Below, piece after piece: positions 8,357-16,844 of a DNA stretch of 64,000 nucleotides (position 1 is its first letter; every line of letters starts with the position of its first letter). A program made the position numbers and the translations under genes. The stretch comes from Methylocella tundrae (lineage in GTDB: Bacteria > Pseudomonadota > Alphaproteobacteria > Rhizobiales > Beijerinckiaceae), in contig NZ_CP139088.1 of assembly GCF_038024855.1 (NCBI RefSeq), positions 124,001 to 188,000 on the forward strand, given 5' to 3'. The notes beneath the pieces were generated by a model, which did not search any database, had not been told where the DNA came from, and was given only the letters and a program-made list of their open reading frames with translations.

Positions 8357-9397
8357 ATGGCAAAAAGCATTTCTGCCGCCTTCCTTTCCGTCGCTTATCT
8401 CATCGCCTCTCCCGCCATGGCCGCTGAGGATCTGCTGACGAAGGCGAAGCAGCTGTTCGAGCCGATTCCGACAACCGCGCCGAATTTGCCCGGCAACCCG
8501 GCGACCCCCGCCAAGGTTGAACTTGGCAAAATGCTCTTCTTCGACCCGCGATTGTCCGCGAGCCATGCCATCAGCTGCAACTCCTGTCATAATCTGGGAC
8601 TTGGCGGAGCTGATGCGGAATCGAAATCTATCGGCCATCACTGGCAGTTGGGCGGCCGGAACGCGCCGACGGTTTTTAATGCGGTCTTCAACAAGGCCCA
8701 GTTCTGGGACGGGCGGGCCAAGGATCTCGAGGAGCAGGCTGGCGGGCCGATGATGAATCCGGTCGAGATGGCGTCGCCGAAAGCGCATGTGGCCGAACAG
8801 CTCAAGGGCGTCCCCGGTTATGGCGAGGTCTTCGCCAAGGCGTTCCCGGGTGAGGCGGACCCGACCACGCTCGCCAATGTGCAGAAGGCTATCGCCGTTT
8901 TTGAAGCCACGCTGATCACGCCAAATGCGCCGTTCGATCGTTTTCTCAAAGGTGAGGCCGACGCGCTTTCGGCGCCGCAAAAGGAGGGCCTGGCGCTGTT
9001 CATGGATAAGGGATGCTCGAATTGCCACAATGGCGTCAACGTGGGAGGCGGCATGTACGCTCCGTTCGGAGTGGTTGAGAAGCCGGGCGCGGAACTGCTG
9101 CCGCCCGCCGACAAGGGCCGCTTCATGGTCAGCAAGACGCCGAGCGACGAATATGTTTTCAAGGTGCCGACGCTGCGCAACATTGCCTTGACGGCGCCCT
9201 ATTTTCACACCGGCAAAGCCTGGGATTTGCGTCAGGCGGTGGCGGTCATGGGCACAAGCCAGCTCGGCGTCTCGCTCAGCGACGATGAGGTGGACAAGAT
9301 CACAGCCTTCCTCGCCAGCCTGACGGGAGACCAGCCGACTGTGACCTACCCGATCTTACCGCCCAGCGGCGCAGCCACGCCGCAACCGGAGCCGTGA
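8357..9397 (+). CDS. Diheme cytochrome c peroxidase (CcpA/MauG family)
   Basis: A 346-residue periplasmic protein with a signal peptide (residues 1-22, cut after AMA). The two heme c sites are CNSCH at 74-78 and CSNCH at 220-224, as in bacterial cytochrome c peroxidases, which reduce H2O2 to water with electrons from cytochrome c. The conserved segments FDPRLS, WDGRA and PTLRNI are present. The C-terminus is Pro-rich. The ribosome site is AAGGAAA, 8 bases before ATG. It stands alone; the membrane cytochrome b on the other strand is a possible electron source. Confidence 0.9.
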   Translation: MAKSISAAFLSVAYLIASPAMAAEDLLTKAKQLFEPIPTTAPNLPGNPATPAKVELGKMLFFDPRLSASHAISCNSCHNLGLGGADAESKSIGHHWQLGGRNAPTVFNAVFNKAQFWDGRAKDLEEQAGGPMMNPVEMASPKAHVAEQLKGVPGYGEVFAKAFPGEADPTTLANVQKAIAVFEATLITPNAPFDRFLKGEADALSAPQKEGLALFMDKGCSNCHNGVNVGGGMYAPFGVVEKPGAELLPPADKGRFMVSKTPSDEYVFKVPTLRNIALTAPYFHTGKAWDLRQAVAVMGTSQLGVSLSDDEVDKITAFLASLTGDQPTVTYPILPPSGAATPQPEP

Positions 9398-9483
9398 GAG
9401 ACAACAGGTTGCCCACGGGGCGCTTCGAGCTTTGAGAACATCATGTCGATCGGGAACATTGCCCGCGACGATCGCCAGCGCCA

Positions 9484-11352
9484 TCAGGGCTGCTGGACGT
9501 AGGAGCCAGGAGCCGCGCATAGCGGAGTGTAGCCGGATTGAGGCGCCCCCAGTCGCGGCGGCGTTACAGGTTTGCCGGAGTGGCCGGCAAGCCAAGCGGT
9601 CCATTCGGGCCACCATGAGCCTTCCTTGCGAGGCGCCAGCGCCTGCCAGGCGTCAGGATCGATATGACGGTCCTGCGCCGCCTTCGTAAGAATCTGGTAG
9701 CTGCGGCCCCGGTGTCCGGGTTCCGAGACGATGCCGGCGTTGTGTCCGCCCGTGGTGAGCAGAAACGTCACATCTGTATCGGTCAGCAGATGCACTTTGA
9801 AAGCCGATCGCCAGGGCGCAACGTGGTCGCGCTCGGTTCCGACGGAGAAGATCGGCGCGCGGATGTCAGTCAGCGCGATCGGCCGCCCCGCGACCTTGAA
9901 TCTGCCTTCCGCGAGATCATTGTCGAGAAAGAGCTTGCGTAAATACTCGGAGTGCATCCGGTATGGCATCCGCGTTGCGTCGGCGTTCCAGGCCATAAGG
10001 TCGTTCATGGGCGCGCGCTCGCCCATGAGATATTCGCGCATGATCCTCGACCAGATCAAATCATTCGATCGCAGGATCTGAAAGGCGCCCGCCATCTGCT
10101 TTCCGTCGAGATAGCCCTGTTCCCACATCAGATCCTCGATGAAATGGACTTCGCTCTCATTGATGAAGAGAGAGAGTTCGCCCGATTCCGTGAAGTCCTG
10201 CTGCGCAGCGAAGAACGAGACAGACTTTAGCCGGTTATCCCCATCCCGCGCCATCGCGGCGGCGGCGGCGGAAAGGAGCGTGCCGCCGAGGCAATAGCCC
10301 ACCGCGTGTGTTTTCGCATCAGGCGCGATCGCGTTAACGGCGTCGAGCGCCGCCAGGAAGCCGAGCCGGAGGTAATCTTCCATGCCGAGATCCCGATCCT
10401 CCTCGGTTGGATTCTTCCAGGAGATCATAAAAACCGTGAAGCCCTGTTTTGTCAGAAAATTCACAAGCGAGTTCTGCGGCGAAAGGTCGAGGATGTAATA
10501 TTTCATGATCCACGCTGGAACGATCAGGATCGGCTCCGGCCTCACCGTCTCAGTCGCGGGCGCATATTGGATCAGCTCGATCAGACGATTGCGGAAGATG
10601 ACCTCGCCGGGCGTGACCGCCACGTCGAGCCCGACCTTGAAATTCTCTGTTCCAACCGGCGGTTCGCCGCGGCTGACGCGTCCCCAGTCCTCCCAAAAAT
10701 TTCGTAAGCCATCAAAGAGGTTGATCCCTCCCGTCTCAAGCGTCCGGCGCAGCGCCACCGGGTTGGTCGCGAGAAAATTCGCTGGCGACGCCACGTCCAG
10801 AAGCTGACGGGATGTGAACTCGACCACTCTCTCGTGCTGCTTCGAGACGCCATCGATGCCAGTCGTAGCGTTGTGCCACCATTGCTGTTGCAGCAGAAAA
10901 TTTTGATAGATCGCATTGTACGGGTAGTCTTGCCACTCCTTCGCCGCGAAACGCCGATCCTGCGGGAGCGGCTCGATGCAGGCCTCGCAGCGGCCGCCCG
11001 ACAAAATGGACTGCTGGATGTTTGTCGCGAGCCGCGCCCATTTACGCGCAGCCTTCCCGGCCAGCGCGGCCTGCTTGCCCGGGGAGAAGGCGAGGTGGAT
11101 GGCCCAGTCCGAATACGCCTCCGCCATGGCGGCGGGCGACAGGCCGGCGGTCAGACGCGCCAGGGAGGAGTGGACGATCTTGTCCAATGTCTCGGAAAGA
11201 CGCTCGAGCGGGTCCGGCGGACAGACCGTCGCGGACGGTGTCACTGGCGCGCCGTCAGGCCCCGTCTTTGTCAAGGGCGAGGCCAAAGGGGCATTTTCTG
11301 CTTTGGGCGCGATGGAGGTGGCGGAGGCGCCGCTGGCTATCGTGTTTTCCAT
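9484..11352 (-). CDS. phaC: Class I poly(3-hydroxyalkanoate) synthase
   Basis: A 622-residue protein. The N-terminal polymerase domain (about 110-280) leads into an alpha/beta-hydrolase core with the modified lipase box GYCLGG at 352-357; Cys354 is the acyl-carrying nucleophile. The other triad members lie in GTERDHVAP (Asp) and TTGGHNAG (His). Length and motifs match class I PhaC, which polymerises hydroxybutyryl-CoA into storage granules and needs no PhaE/PhaR subunit. The thiolase gene lies 122 bp upstream on the same strand, supplying acetoacetyl-CoA; no phaB reductase is in this window. Confidence 0.9.
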   Translation of the reverse strand: MENTIASGASATSIAPKAENAPLASPLTKTGPDGAPVTPSATVCPPDPLERLSETLDKIVHSSLARLTAGLSPAAMAEAYSDWAIHLAFSPGKQAALAGKAARKWARLATNIQQSILSGGRCEACIEPLPQDRRFAAKEWQDYPYNAIYQNFLLQQQWWHNATTGIDGVSKQHERVVEFTSRQLLDVASPANFLATNPVALRRTLETGGINLFDGLRNFWEDWGRVSRGEPPVGTENFKVGLDVAVTPGEVIFRNRLIELIQYAPATETVRPEPILIVPAWIMKYYILDLSPQNSLVNFLTKQGFTVFMISWKNPTEEDRDLGMEDYLRLGFLAALDAVNAIAPDAKTHAVGYCLGGTLLSAAAAAMARDGDNRLKSVSFFAAQQDFTESGELSLFINESEVHFIEDLMWEQGYLDGKQMAGAFQILRSNDLIWSRIMREYLMGERAPMNDLMAWNADATRMPYRMHSEYLRKLFLDNDLAEGRFKVAGRPIALTDIRAPIFSVGTERDHVAPWRSAFKVHLLTDTDVTFLLTTGGHNAGIVSEPGHRGRSYQILTKAAQDRHIDPDAWQALAPRKEGSWWPEWTAWLAGHSGKPVTPPRLGAPQSGYTPLCAAPGSYVQQP

Positions 11353-11474
11353 TGCTCAAGAATGCCTGCGATTTCGGGGCGTTGGAATGACCTGAGTCAA
11401 TTCCGTCGGGACACGCGGATCCTCCCCTACGGAGGCGCATCCGCGTGGGTCGCCGGGAGGTTCGTCAGCCCGTC

Positions 11475-12662
11475 TCAGGCCAGCATTTCGAGCGCCAGGG
11501 CGATGCCCTGGCCGCCGCCGATGCAAAGCGTGACGACGCCGCGCCGGAGCCCGTCGCGTTTCATGGAATGCAGGAGCCGGGTGGTCAGGATAGCGCCGCT
11601 GGCGCCGATCGGATGGCCGTGGGCGATGGCGCCGCCCTCGACGTTGACGATGTCTTCGGCGAGGCCGAGTTCGCGGGTGACCGCGAGCGCAATGGCCGCG
11701 AAGGCCTCGTTGATCTCAACGCGTTCGACGTCGCCAAGCGTCCATCCAGCCCGCTCCAGCGCTTGCCGGACGGCCGGAACGGGGCCGATGCCGAACATGC
11801 CGGGCTCCACCGCGCCAAGGCCGTAGGCGACGAGACGCGCGACCGGCTCGAGACCGTTCGCATCGGCAAAACCACGCTCCGCGACGATCATTGCCGCCGC
11901 GGCGGTGTTGAGCCCCGGCGCGTTCCCCGCCGTGATGGTTCCATCCTTGCGGAAGGCTGGTTTCAGCTTGGCCAGCGACTCGATCGTCGTGCCGGGCCGA
12001 TTGTGCTCGTCCCTCGCGAAAAGCTCCGGCCCCTTGCGGCCCTTGATTTCCACGGCGACGATCTCGGCGTCGAACTTGCCGGCCGCCTGCGCGGCCGAGA
12101 AGCGCTCCTGCGAGCGCGCCGCCCAGCGGTCCTGATCCTCGCGGCTGATCTGGCATTTCGTGACGAGATCCTCTGTGTGCCAACCGGAATGCTCGTTGGA
12201 GAAGGCGTCATTCAGTCCGTCGCGCAGCATCGAATCGTAGATCTCGGCATCGCCCATCCGGTAACCCCAGCGGCCGCCCGGCATCAGGTAGGGGGCGGCG
12301 TCCATGTTCTCCATGCCGCCAGCGATGGCGGCGTCGCCGAAGCCTAGCCAGATGTCCTGAGCCGCGGTGGCGATCGCCTGCGCGCCCGAACCACAAACGC
12401 GGTTGACGGTCATGGCCGGCACGTCGACCGGCACGCCGCCATGGATGGCGGACTGGCGCGCCGGATTCATCTTGTTTCCCGCCTGCACCACATTGCCCAT
12501 GACGACTGCGCGCAGCTTGGCCGGATCGAGACTGGCGCGGCGGACAGTCTCGCGGACGACCGTCGCCCCAAGTGCGGTCGCGGGCGTCGCTTTCAGCGAA
12601 CCATTATAGGTTCCAATCGCGGTGCGGACCGGCGCGCATAGCACGGCTTCTCTTTTGGTCAT
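11475..12662 (-). CDS. Acetyl-CoA acetyltransferase (thiolase)
   Basis: From ATG 12662 (AGGGAGGAA ribosome site) the protein has 395 residues, the usual biosynthetic thiolase length. The acyl-accepting cysteine is in NRVCGSGAQ at about residue 90. The GHPIGASGA histidine loop and the C-terminal CIGGGQG motif are intact. It condenses two acetyl-CoA to acetoacetyl-CoA or cleaves the reverse. Position upstream of phaC suggests a role in PHB synthesis (phaA-like), though catabolic thiolases share these motifs. Confidence 0.9.
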   Translation of the reverse strand: MTKREAVLCAPVRTAIGTYNGSLKATPATALGATVVRETVRRASLDPAKLRAVVMGNVVQAGNKMNPARQSAIHGGVPVDVPAMTVNRVCGSGAQAIATAAQDIWLGFGDAAIAGGMENMDAAPYLMPGGRWGYRMGDAEIYDSMLRDGLNDAFSNEHSGWHTEDLVTKCQISREDQDRWAARSQERFSAAQAAGKFDAEIVAVEIKGRKGPELFARDEHNRPGTTIESLAKLKPAFRKDGTITAGNAPGLNTAAAAMIVAERGFADANGLEPVARLVAYGLGAVEPGMFGIGPVPAVRQALERAGWTLGDVERVEINEAFAAIALAVTRELGLAEDIVNVEGGAIAHGHPIGASGAILTTRLLHSMKRDGLRRGVVTLCIGGGQGIALALEMLA

Positions 12663-12790
12663 GCGAATTTCCTCCCTGAAAGAGCGTTGACTATAAAACA
12701 TCTCCTGCCGGAGCGGGGCGGCATAAGCCGGCGCCTTTCAGCCGGCCGATATAAGCGGCGCGATGACTTGTCCGGGGCAGGCGCGCCGGA

Positions 12791-13069
12791 TCACACTTTT
12801 CTCCTGATGACGCCCTCAAGCCTAACCGCCTCAGCTATGGTGTTCGAGATCGTGCCGTATTTGCGGACGTTGCCGTGCAGCAATTCAAGCCGGTGGTCGG
12901 TTTCATCGGTATCGACAATCAGTTCGTAATCGATCGAATTCATCTTTGGCGGGCTGTCCTGCCGCACGCCATGGAGCTTGACCTCGACGCCGCGCAAATC
13001 AAACTTCAGCATCGGCATCGCCCGTTCGATGCCCTTGATCATGCAGGCAGCGAGAGCCGCCAGAAACAA
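12791..13069 (-). CDS. OsmC family protein with missing N-terminus
   Basis: The frame encodes the C-terminal two-thirds of an OsmC-type peroxiredoxin: NPAELFLAALAACM is followed by about 75 residues of typical alpha/beta sequence. The conserved family start (about 40 residues) is absent. In frame, similarity can be followed upstream to about 13093 (GGLDAFNPAEL), and the next upstream stop is at 13157-13159. No ATG or GTG with a ribosome site exists there; the given start is a TTG. The reading frame overlaps the 3' end of the ArsC-glyoxalase gene. The simplest view is a truncated, perhaps non-functional gene; translational coupling to the overlapping upstream gene is the alternative. Confidence 0.55.
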   Translation of the reverse strand: MFLAALAACMIKGIERAMPMLKFDLRGVEVKLHGVRQDSPPKMNSIDYELIVDTDETDHRLELLHGNVRKYGTISNTIAEAVRLEGVIRRKV

Positions 13070-13100
13070 TTCAGCCGGGTTGAACGCATCCAGCCCTCCG

Positions 13101-13976
13101 TCATGTTCGCGCTTCCGCGTCAGGCGCCAGGAAGACGGGCGCTTCGTCCGCCGGTTTCATCAACAATTCGGCATCGGTCAAACGCGCATAGATCTCGACC
13201 AGATTGCCATCTGGATCCGTGAGCCATAGCTCGTGCAGCGGCGTGCCCTTCCAGGTTGTGCGCGGCGGCTTCTCGACATGGGCGCCGAAGGCGCCCGCTC
13301 GCTGATACGCATCAACGACGGCGGCCTTGTCCGCGACCCCAATTCCGAGATGGTAGAGCGTGTCGTGATGCAGCTCCTTGCCGTCGGAGACAAGGAGCAC
13401 GAAATTCAAACTGAGATCCGGCCGGATGAAGGTCGCGTAACGATGGGTCCATTCCTTGGGCCAGGCGTCGAGCAGCCAGGCATAGAAGCGGACGCTGTCG
13501 GGCAGGCTTTTTACCCGGATGCTGCTGTGGAACTCCCTTGCCGCCAGGCCTTCAGGAAGATGGAGGAGGCCTCCCAGGATCTCGATCCGGGCTTTGATCT
13601 GATCGCGCGCTGTCCGGAATCGGGCGCGCATATCTTCAGGCGCCAATGATGGGTCGGTAGACACGGGGTCGGGGATTGGCCAGTGCAGGCGGCGCACGGC
13701 CCCGGGGAAGACGGGACAGACCTCTTCGGCGCTGAGCGTGACCACGAGATCGATCCCGGCTGGATTGATCTCGCTGGTCGACTTCGACCGATGCCGGGAG
13801 ATGTCGACGCCGATCTCAGCCATGGCGTCGATGGCATGGGGATTGACTTTCGATGGTTGCGCGCCCGCGCTCATGACCTCGACAGCAGGGCCAAGGATTT
13901 GCCGGGCAAGGCCTTCCGCCATCTGGCTACGCGCCGAGTTTGCGACGCAAAGAAAAAGGATCTTCGGCATGCTCAT
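13101..13976 (-). CDS. Fusion of ArsC-type low-MW phosphatase and glyoxalase/VOC domain
   Basis: A 291-residue two-domain protein. Residues 1-140 are a low-molecular-weight tyrosine phosphatase/arsenate reductase domain with the P-loop C10-VANSA-R16 and the PIPDP acid loop. Residues about 149-268 form a vicinal-oxygen-chelate (glyoxalase/CadI-like) domain beginning EFHSSIRV, with YHLGIG and the metal-ligand-like VEIYARL strand. ArsC converts arsenate to arsenite with thiol help; VOC partners in arsenic operons include the ArsI C-As lyase and ArsJ-associated proteins, but the Cys pair of ArsI is not seen here. The pairing suggests arsenic or thiol detoxification. No arsR or arsB gene is present. 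Confidence 0.8.
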   Translation of the reverse strand: MSMPKILFLCVANSARSQMAEGLARQILGPAVEVMSAGAQPSKVNPHAIDAMAEIGVDISRHRSKSTSEINPAGIDLVVTLSAEEVCPVFPGAVRRLHWPIPDPVSTDPSLAPEDMRARFRTARDQIKARIEILGGLLHLPEGLAAREFHSSIRVKSLPDSVRFYAWLLDAWPKEWTHRYATFIRPDLSLNFVLLVSDGKELHHDTLYHLGIGVADKAAVVDAYQRAGAFGAHVEKPPRTTWKGTPLHELWLTDPDGNLVEIYARLTDAELLMKPADEAPVFLAPDAEART

Positions 13977-14582
13977 CGTTTTATTCTAACCCTAGCGGGG
14001 TTATTCTGGATTGTTCTGGGTCAAACCAGCGCCGCTTCAGCCAGAAGGCGACAGAGCCATCTCTTTGCCTCCTCATCGCGAGCTTCAACTTGCCTCCTGA
14101 AAATGACAACGTGACGGCCCCAGCTATCGGCGCGTCCGTATGGGTCGATGTTGAGGTTCAGCTACGGGGGCGCGCCTCGTGCAGAGCCGCCGAGTTGCCG
14201 AGCCGCGCCCATGTTGGCGCTTGATTTGTAAATAGATGAGTAAACGCCGGACTTGGGCGCGTCCGTTCACCTCGGCAGTGTTACGGTCAGGCCTGAGGCT
14301 GGCCGGTCGCGCGCCGCCTGCGTCGGCAGTCTCGGCACGAACCCCGAACACAAACACGAGATGACGCCGGTTTGGAGGGCGCTCGATCGTATTTGATTTG
14401 CGTCAATGCGAAATATGCGGCTAGTGTAAAAATAATAACAATGATAAACAATCATTCAAATTTCACGTAATATACAAACTTTATCGAGAGTAAATATTTT
14501 TACAATAATTGCTCGCCAAAAGAACAGGCATCGAGCAGTTGCAACTTGATTTGCGTCAGGTTCTCATACCCAGCGATGTGAT
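13977..14582. promoter_or_regulatory. Long divergent regulatory gap upstream of the gas vesicle island
   Basis: About 600 bp without a convincing gene. The part from about 14410 to 14560 is strikingly AT-rich against the GC-rich background and contains the FNR-type sites listed separately. It should hold the promoter of the NtrC-type regulator (rightward) and that of the ArsC-glyoxalase gene (leftward). Confidence 0.6.
14393..14406. promoter_or_regulatory. FNR/FixK-type operator
   Basis: TTGATTTGCGTCAA fits the TTGA-N6-TCAA core recognised by FNR, FixK and NnrR regulators of low oxygen or nitrogen oxides. It lies 177 bp before the regulator start. A second near copy, TTGATTTGCGTCAG at 14546-14559, is 24 bp before the start codon and shares the same ten central bases. 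The identical cores suggest two sites for one regulator. Confidence 0.6.
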
Positions 14583-15980
14583 ATGATGGTTCAGCGCGCC
14601 ACGGTCCTGCTGATTGACGATGATCGGGATATGCGATGGGCGATGCGCAATATCCTCGCGGATGCGGGATTTGACGTCGCCGAAGCCGAAGGGGGCCGGT
14701 CCGGCCTCGATAGGGTCGTCCGCGCGGCGCCAGATGCTGTGGTGCTGGATATGCGGATGCCCGACCTCGGCGGCGATGAAGTGCTGCGCCGCCTCCACCG
14801 GCATGACCAGGGCCTCCCGGTCATCATCGTCACCGCCCATGGCAGCATTTCAGGGGCGGTGGGGGCCATTCGGGAGGGCGCCTTCGAGTATCTCACCAAG
14901 CCATTTCGCAACGACCATTTTGTGAATGCTGTGCAGCGAGCCATCGCGCGGCGCGGCGAGGCCCCCGCTTCGTCAGCAGTCGGCATCCGCGCCACGATCA
15001 AGGAAGCCATGGGCCAGGGCCCTGCGGTGGAGAGCCTGATCGATCAGATCGAAGCTGTCGCGGAGACTGACTATTCCGTCGTTATCCAGGGGGAGACCGG
15101 CGCCGGCAAAGAAGTCGTCGCGCGTAATCTCCATCGCTATAGCCGCCGGGCCGGCCGGCCGCTCGTCGTCGTCGATTGCGGCGCAATCGCCGAGACTCTC
15201 ACCGACACCGAATTCTTCGGTCACGAAAAGGGGGCCTATACGGGCGCCGTCGCGCGCCATCGCGGCTGGTTCGAGGTCGCAGCCAATGGCGGGACGATCT
15301 TTCTGGACGAGATCGGAAATCTCTCCATGACCGGGCAGAAGGCGCTTTTGCGAACACTCGAAGAGCGCACCATCCACAGGGTTGGCGGCACCGAATTGAT
15401 CGATCTCGACGTGCGCATTATTGCAGCCACGAACGATGATTTGAAGCACCGCGCCAAAGCTGGCGGCTTTCGCGAGGATCTCTACTTTCGCCTCGCCGAA
15501 TATGTCATCGCGGTTCCGCCGCTCCGCGCGCGGCCGGAGGATGTTGCATTCCTCGCGACGCGCTTTCTGACGCAGGCGCGGGCATCCCTCGGGCGGCCGC
15601 CGGCCGAAATAGCGCCGGCGGCGCTGGATCTGATGCGCGCTTATCGCTGGCCCGGAAATGTCCGTGAGTTGCGCAATGTCATGCGTCGGGCGGCGCTGAG
15701 CGCGTTGGAGGTGATAAAGCCTGAACATCTGACCGACAGCCTCGGCCTCTGCGCCGTGGCGCCTGTCCTGCCTCCCCCAATATCAACCAGCGTGATCACC
15801 CTCCGGCATAAGGTCCAGGACCATATCCGCGCGCTCGAGGGCGATGCGGTGGTGAAGGCGCTCGAGCAGGCCAGAGGCAATAAGGCCGAGGCGGCGCGGC
15901 TCCTTGGCATCGACTACAAGACCTACCGCACCAAGTTGAAGACGCTGCGAGAGCGCGTTGAGACGACGGTCGATGAATAA
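14583..15980 (+). CDS. Sigma-54-dependent NtrC-family response regulator of gas vesicle genes
   Basis: A 465-residue protein with three domains: a receiver (5-120; phosphoacceptor Asp56 in VLDMRMPD), an AAA+ sigma-54 activation domain (about 145-385; Walker A GETGAGKE at 170-177, GAYTGA loop at 217-222 in place of GAFTGA, Walker B TIFLDE) and a Fis-type helix-turn-helix (about 430-460). It should activate a sigma-54 promoter when phosphorylated. The kinase and lone receiver genes are just downstream, and a sigma-54 promoter precedes gvpA. The arrangement recalls the gvrA regulator of the Serratia gas vesicle cluster. Its 3' end overlaps the next gene by 8 bases. FNR-type sites upstream suggest oxygen-linked expression. 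Confidence 0.9.
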   Translation: MMVQRATVLLIDDDRDMRWAMRNILADAGFDVAEAEGGRSGLDRVVRAAPDAVVLDMRMPDLGGDEVLRRLHRHDQGLPVIIVTAHGSISGAVGAIREGAFEYLTKPFRNDHFVNAVQRAIARRGEAPASSAVGIRATIKEAMGQGPAVESLIDQIEAVAETDYSVVIQGETGAGKEVVARNLHRYSRRAGRPLVVVDCGAIAETLTDTEFFGHEKGAYTGAVARHRGWFEVAANGGTIFLDEIGNLSMTGQKALLRTLEERTIHRVGGTELIDLDVRIIAATNDDLKHRAKAGGFREDLYFRLAEYVIAVPPLRARPEDVAFLATRFLTQARASLGRPPAEIAPAALDLMRAYRWPGNVRELRNVMRRAALSALEVIKPEHLTDSLGLCAVAPVLPPPISTSVITLRHKVQDHIRALEGDAVVKALEQARGNKAEAARLLGIDYKTYRTKLKTLRERVETTVDE

Positions 15981-16821
15981 AATCGATCTTGAGCGCAACA
16001 GCGCCGCCGCGCCGCCGCCCATTGCGGGCGAGGAGGTCATCTGCCTTTTCGCCTTCGCCCAATATGATGGCGCGCTCGAGCGGCGCCCGCCCGAAGCGGT
16101 TTTGGAGCGACGGCTCATTCTGCATCGCGTAGGATCGGTAGCGGCGCTGATTGGCGTCGTTCCCGTCGCGGATTATTGCGGCGCCGATGCGGAGCGCCGT
16201 TTAGCCGATGTCGCTTGGCTGGCGCCGCGCGTGCGCCGTCATGCCGCCCTCGTCGATTGGGCGGCCCAATGGTCATCGGTGTTCCCGGCGCCTTTTGGCA
16301 CGCTCTACGAGAGCCTCGACAGCCTGACGGCGTTCACTCATGCCCATGTGGCGACGATCGCCGAATTCCTGCAGGCCGTCGCCGGCAAGGAAGAATGGGA
16401 GCTACGCGGTTCCGCCCGCCTCGATGAGGCCGAAAGCCTCGACCGGCTGGCGCGCGCGGCATGGCCGGACTGGTGCGAACTGACGCCCGGCAAGCGGTAT
16501 ATGCGGCTTTGCCGTGACAGAAATGCGCTTATCGAGCAGGGCCGCGCCGAGGCCGGCGCGTTTATTTGCGCCTTTGTGATGGACCTCAAACCCCTGACGG
16601 CCACCGTTCGCCTTCATGAAGCGAACCGCCGGCCAAACGGGGCGGACGAGCCGGAACTCATTGCACGCTACTCTTTGCTGGTGGCGAAACCAGACGTCGC
16701 CGCGTTGCAGGAGCGCGTGAGGGACGCGTCGGCCCGCGCCTCGCATGGACATGTCACGATTGCATTATCAGGCCCGTGGCCGCCGTTCAGTTTCCGGCCG
16801 GATCTCAAAGCGCCACATTAG
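15973..16821 (+). CDS. GvpL/GvpF family gas vesicle protein inside the regulatory cassette
   Basis: From ATG 15973, which overlaps the regulator stop (ATGAATAA), the protein has 282 residues. It has the GvpL/F two-domain pattern: an N-terminal alpha/beta domain beginning VICLFAFAQYDG, a helical middle, and the C-terminal SGPWPPFSF signature (ISGPWPP in the second copy). GvpF/L proteins are accessory assembly factors that bind GvpA in other systems. Its position between the response regulator and the histidine kinase, well away from the structural genes, suggests it may link assembly state to signalling; that is inference. It is more divergent than the gvpF further downstream. Confidence 0.85.
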   Translation: MNKIDLERNSAAAPPPIAGEEVICLFAFAQYDGALERRPPEAVLERRLILHRVGSVAALIGVVPVADYCGADAERRLADVAWLAPRVRRHAALVDWAAQWSSVFPAPFGTLYESLDSLTAFTHAHVATIAEFLQAVAGKEEWELRGSARLDEAESLDRLARAAWPDWCELTPGKRYMRLCRDRNALIEQGRAEAGAFICAFVMDLKPLTATVRLHEANRRPNGADEPELIARYSLLVAKPDVAALQERVRDASARASHGHVTIALSGPWPPFSFRPDLKAPH

Positions 16822-16844
16822 TGGCGGCAGGACAGGCGACGCAG

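Noticed and set aside
14521..14560. Possible sigma-54 promoter before the vesicle regulator (GGCATCGAG..TTGC)
   Set aside because: The GG and GC elements are twelve bases apart instead of ten.
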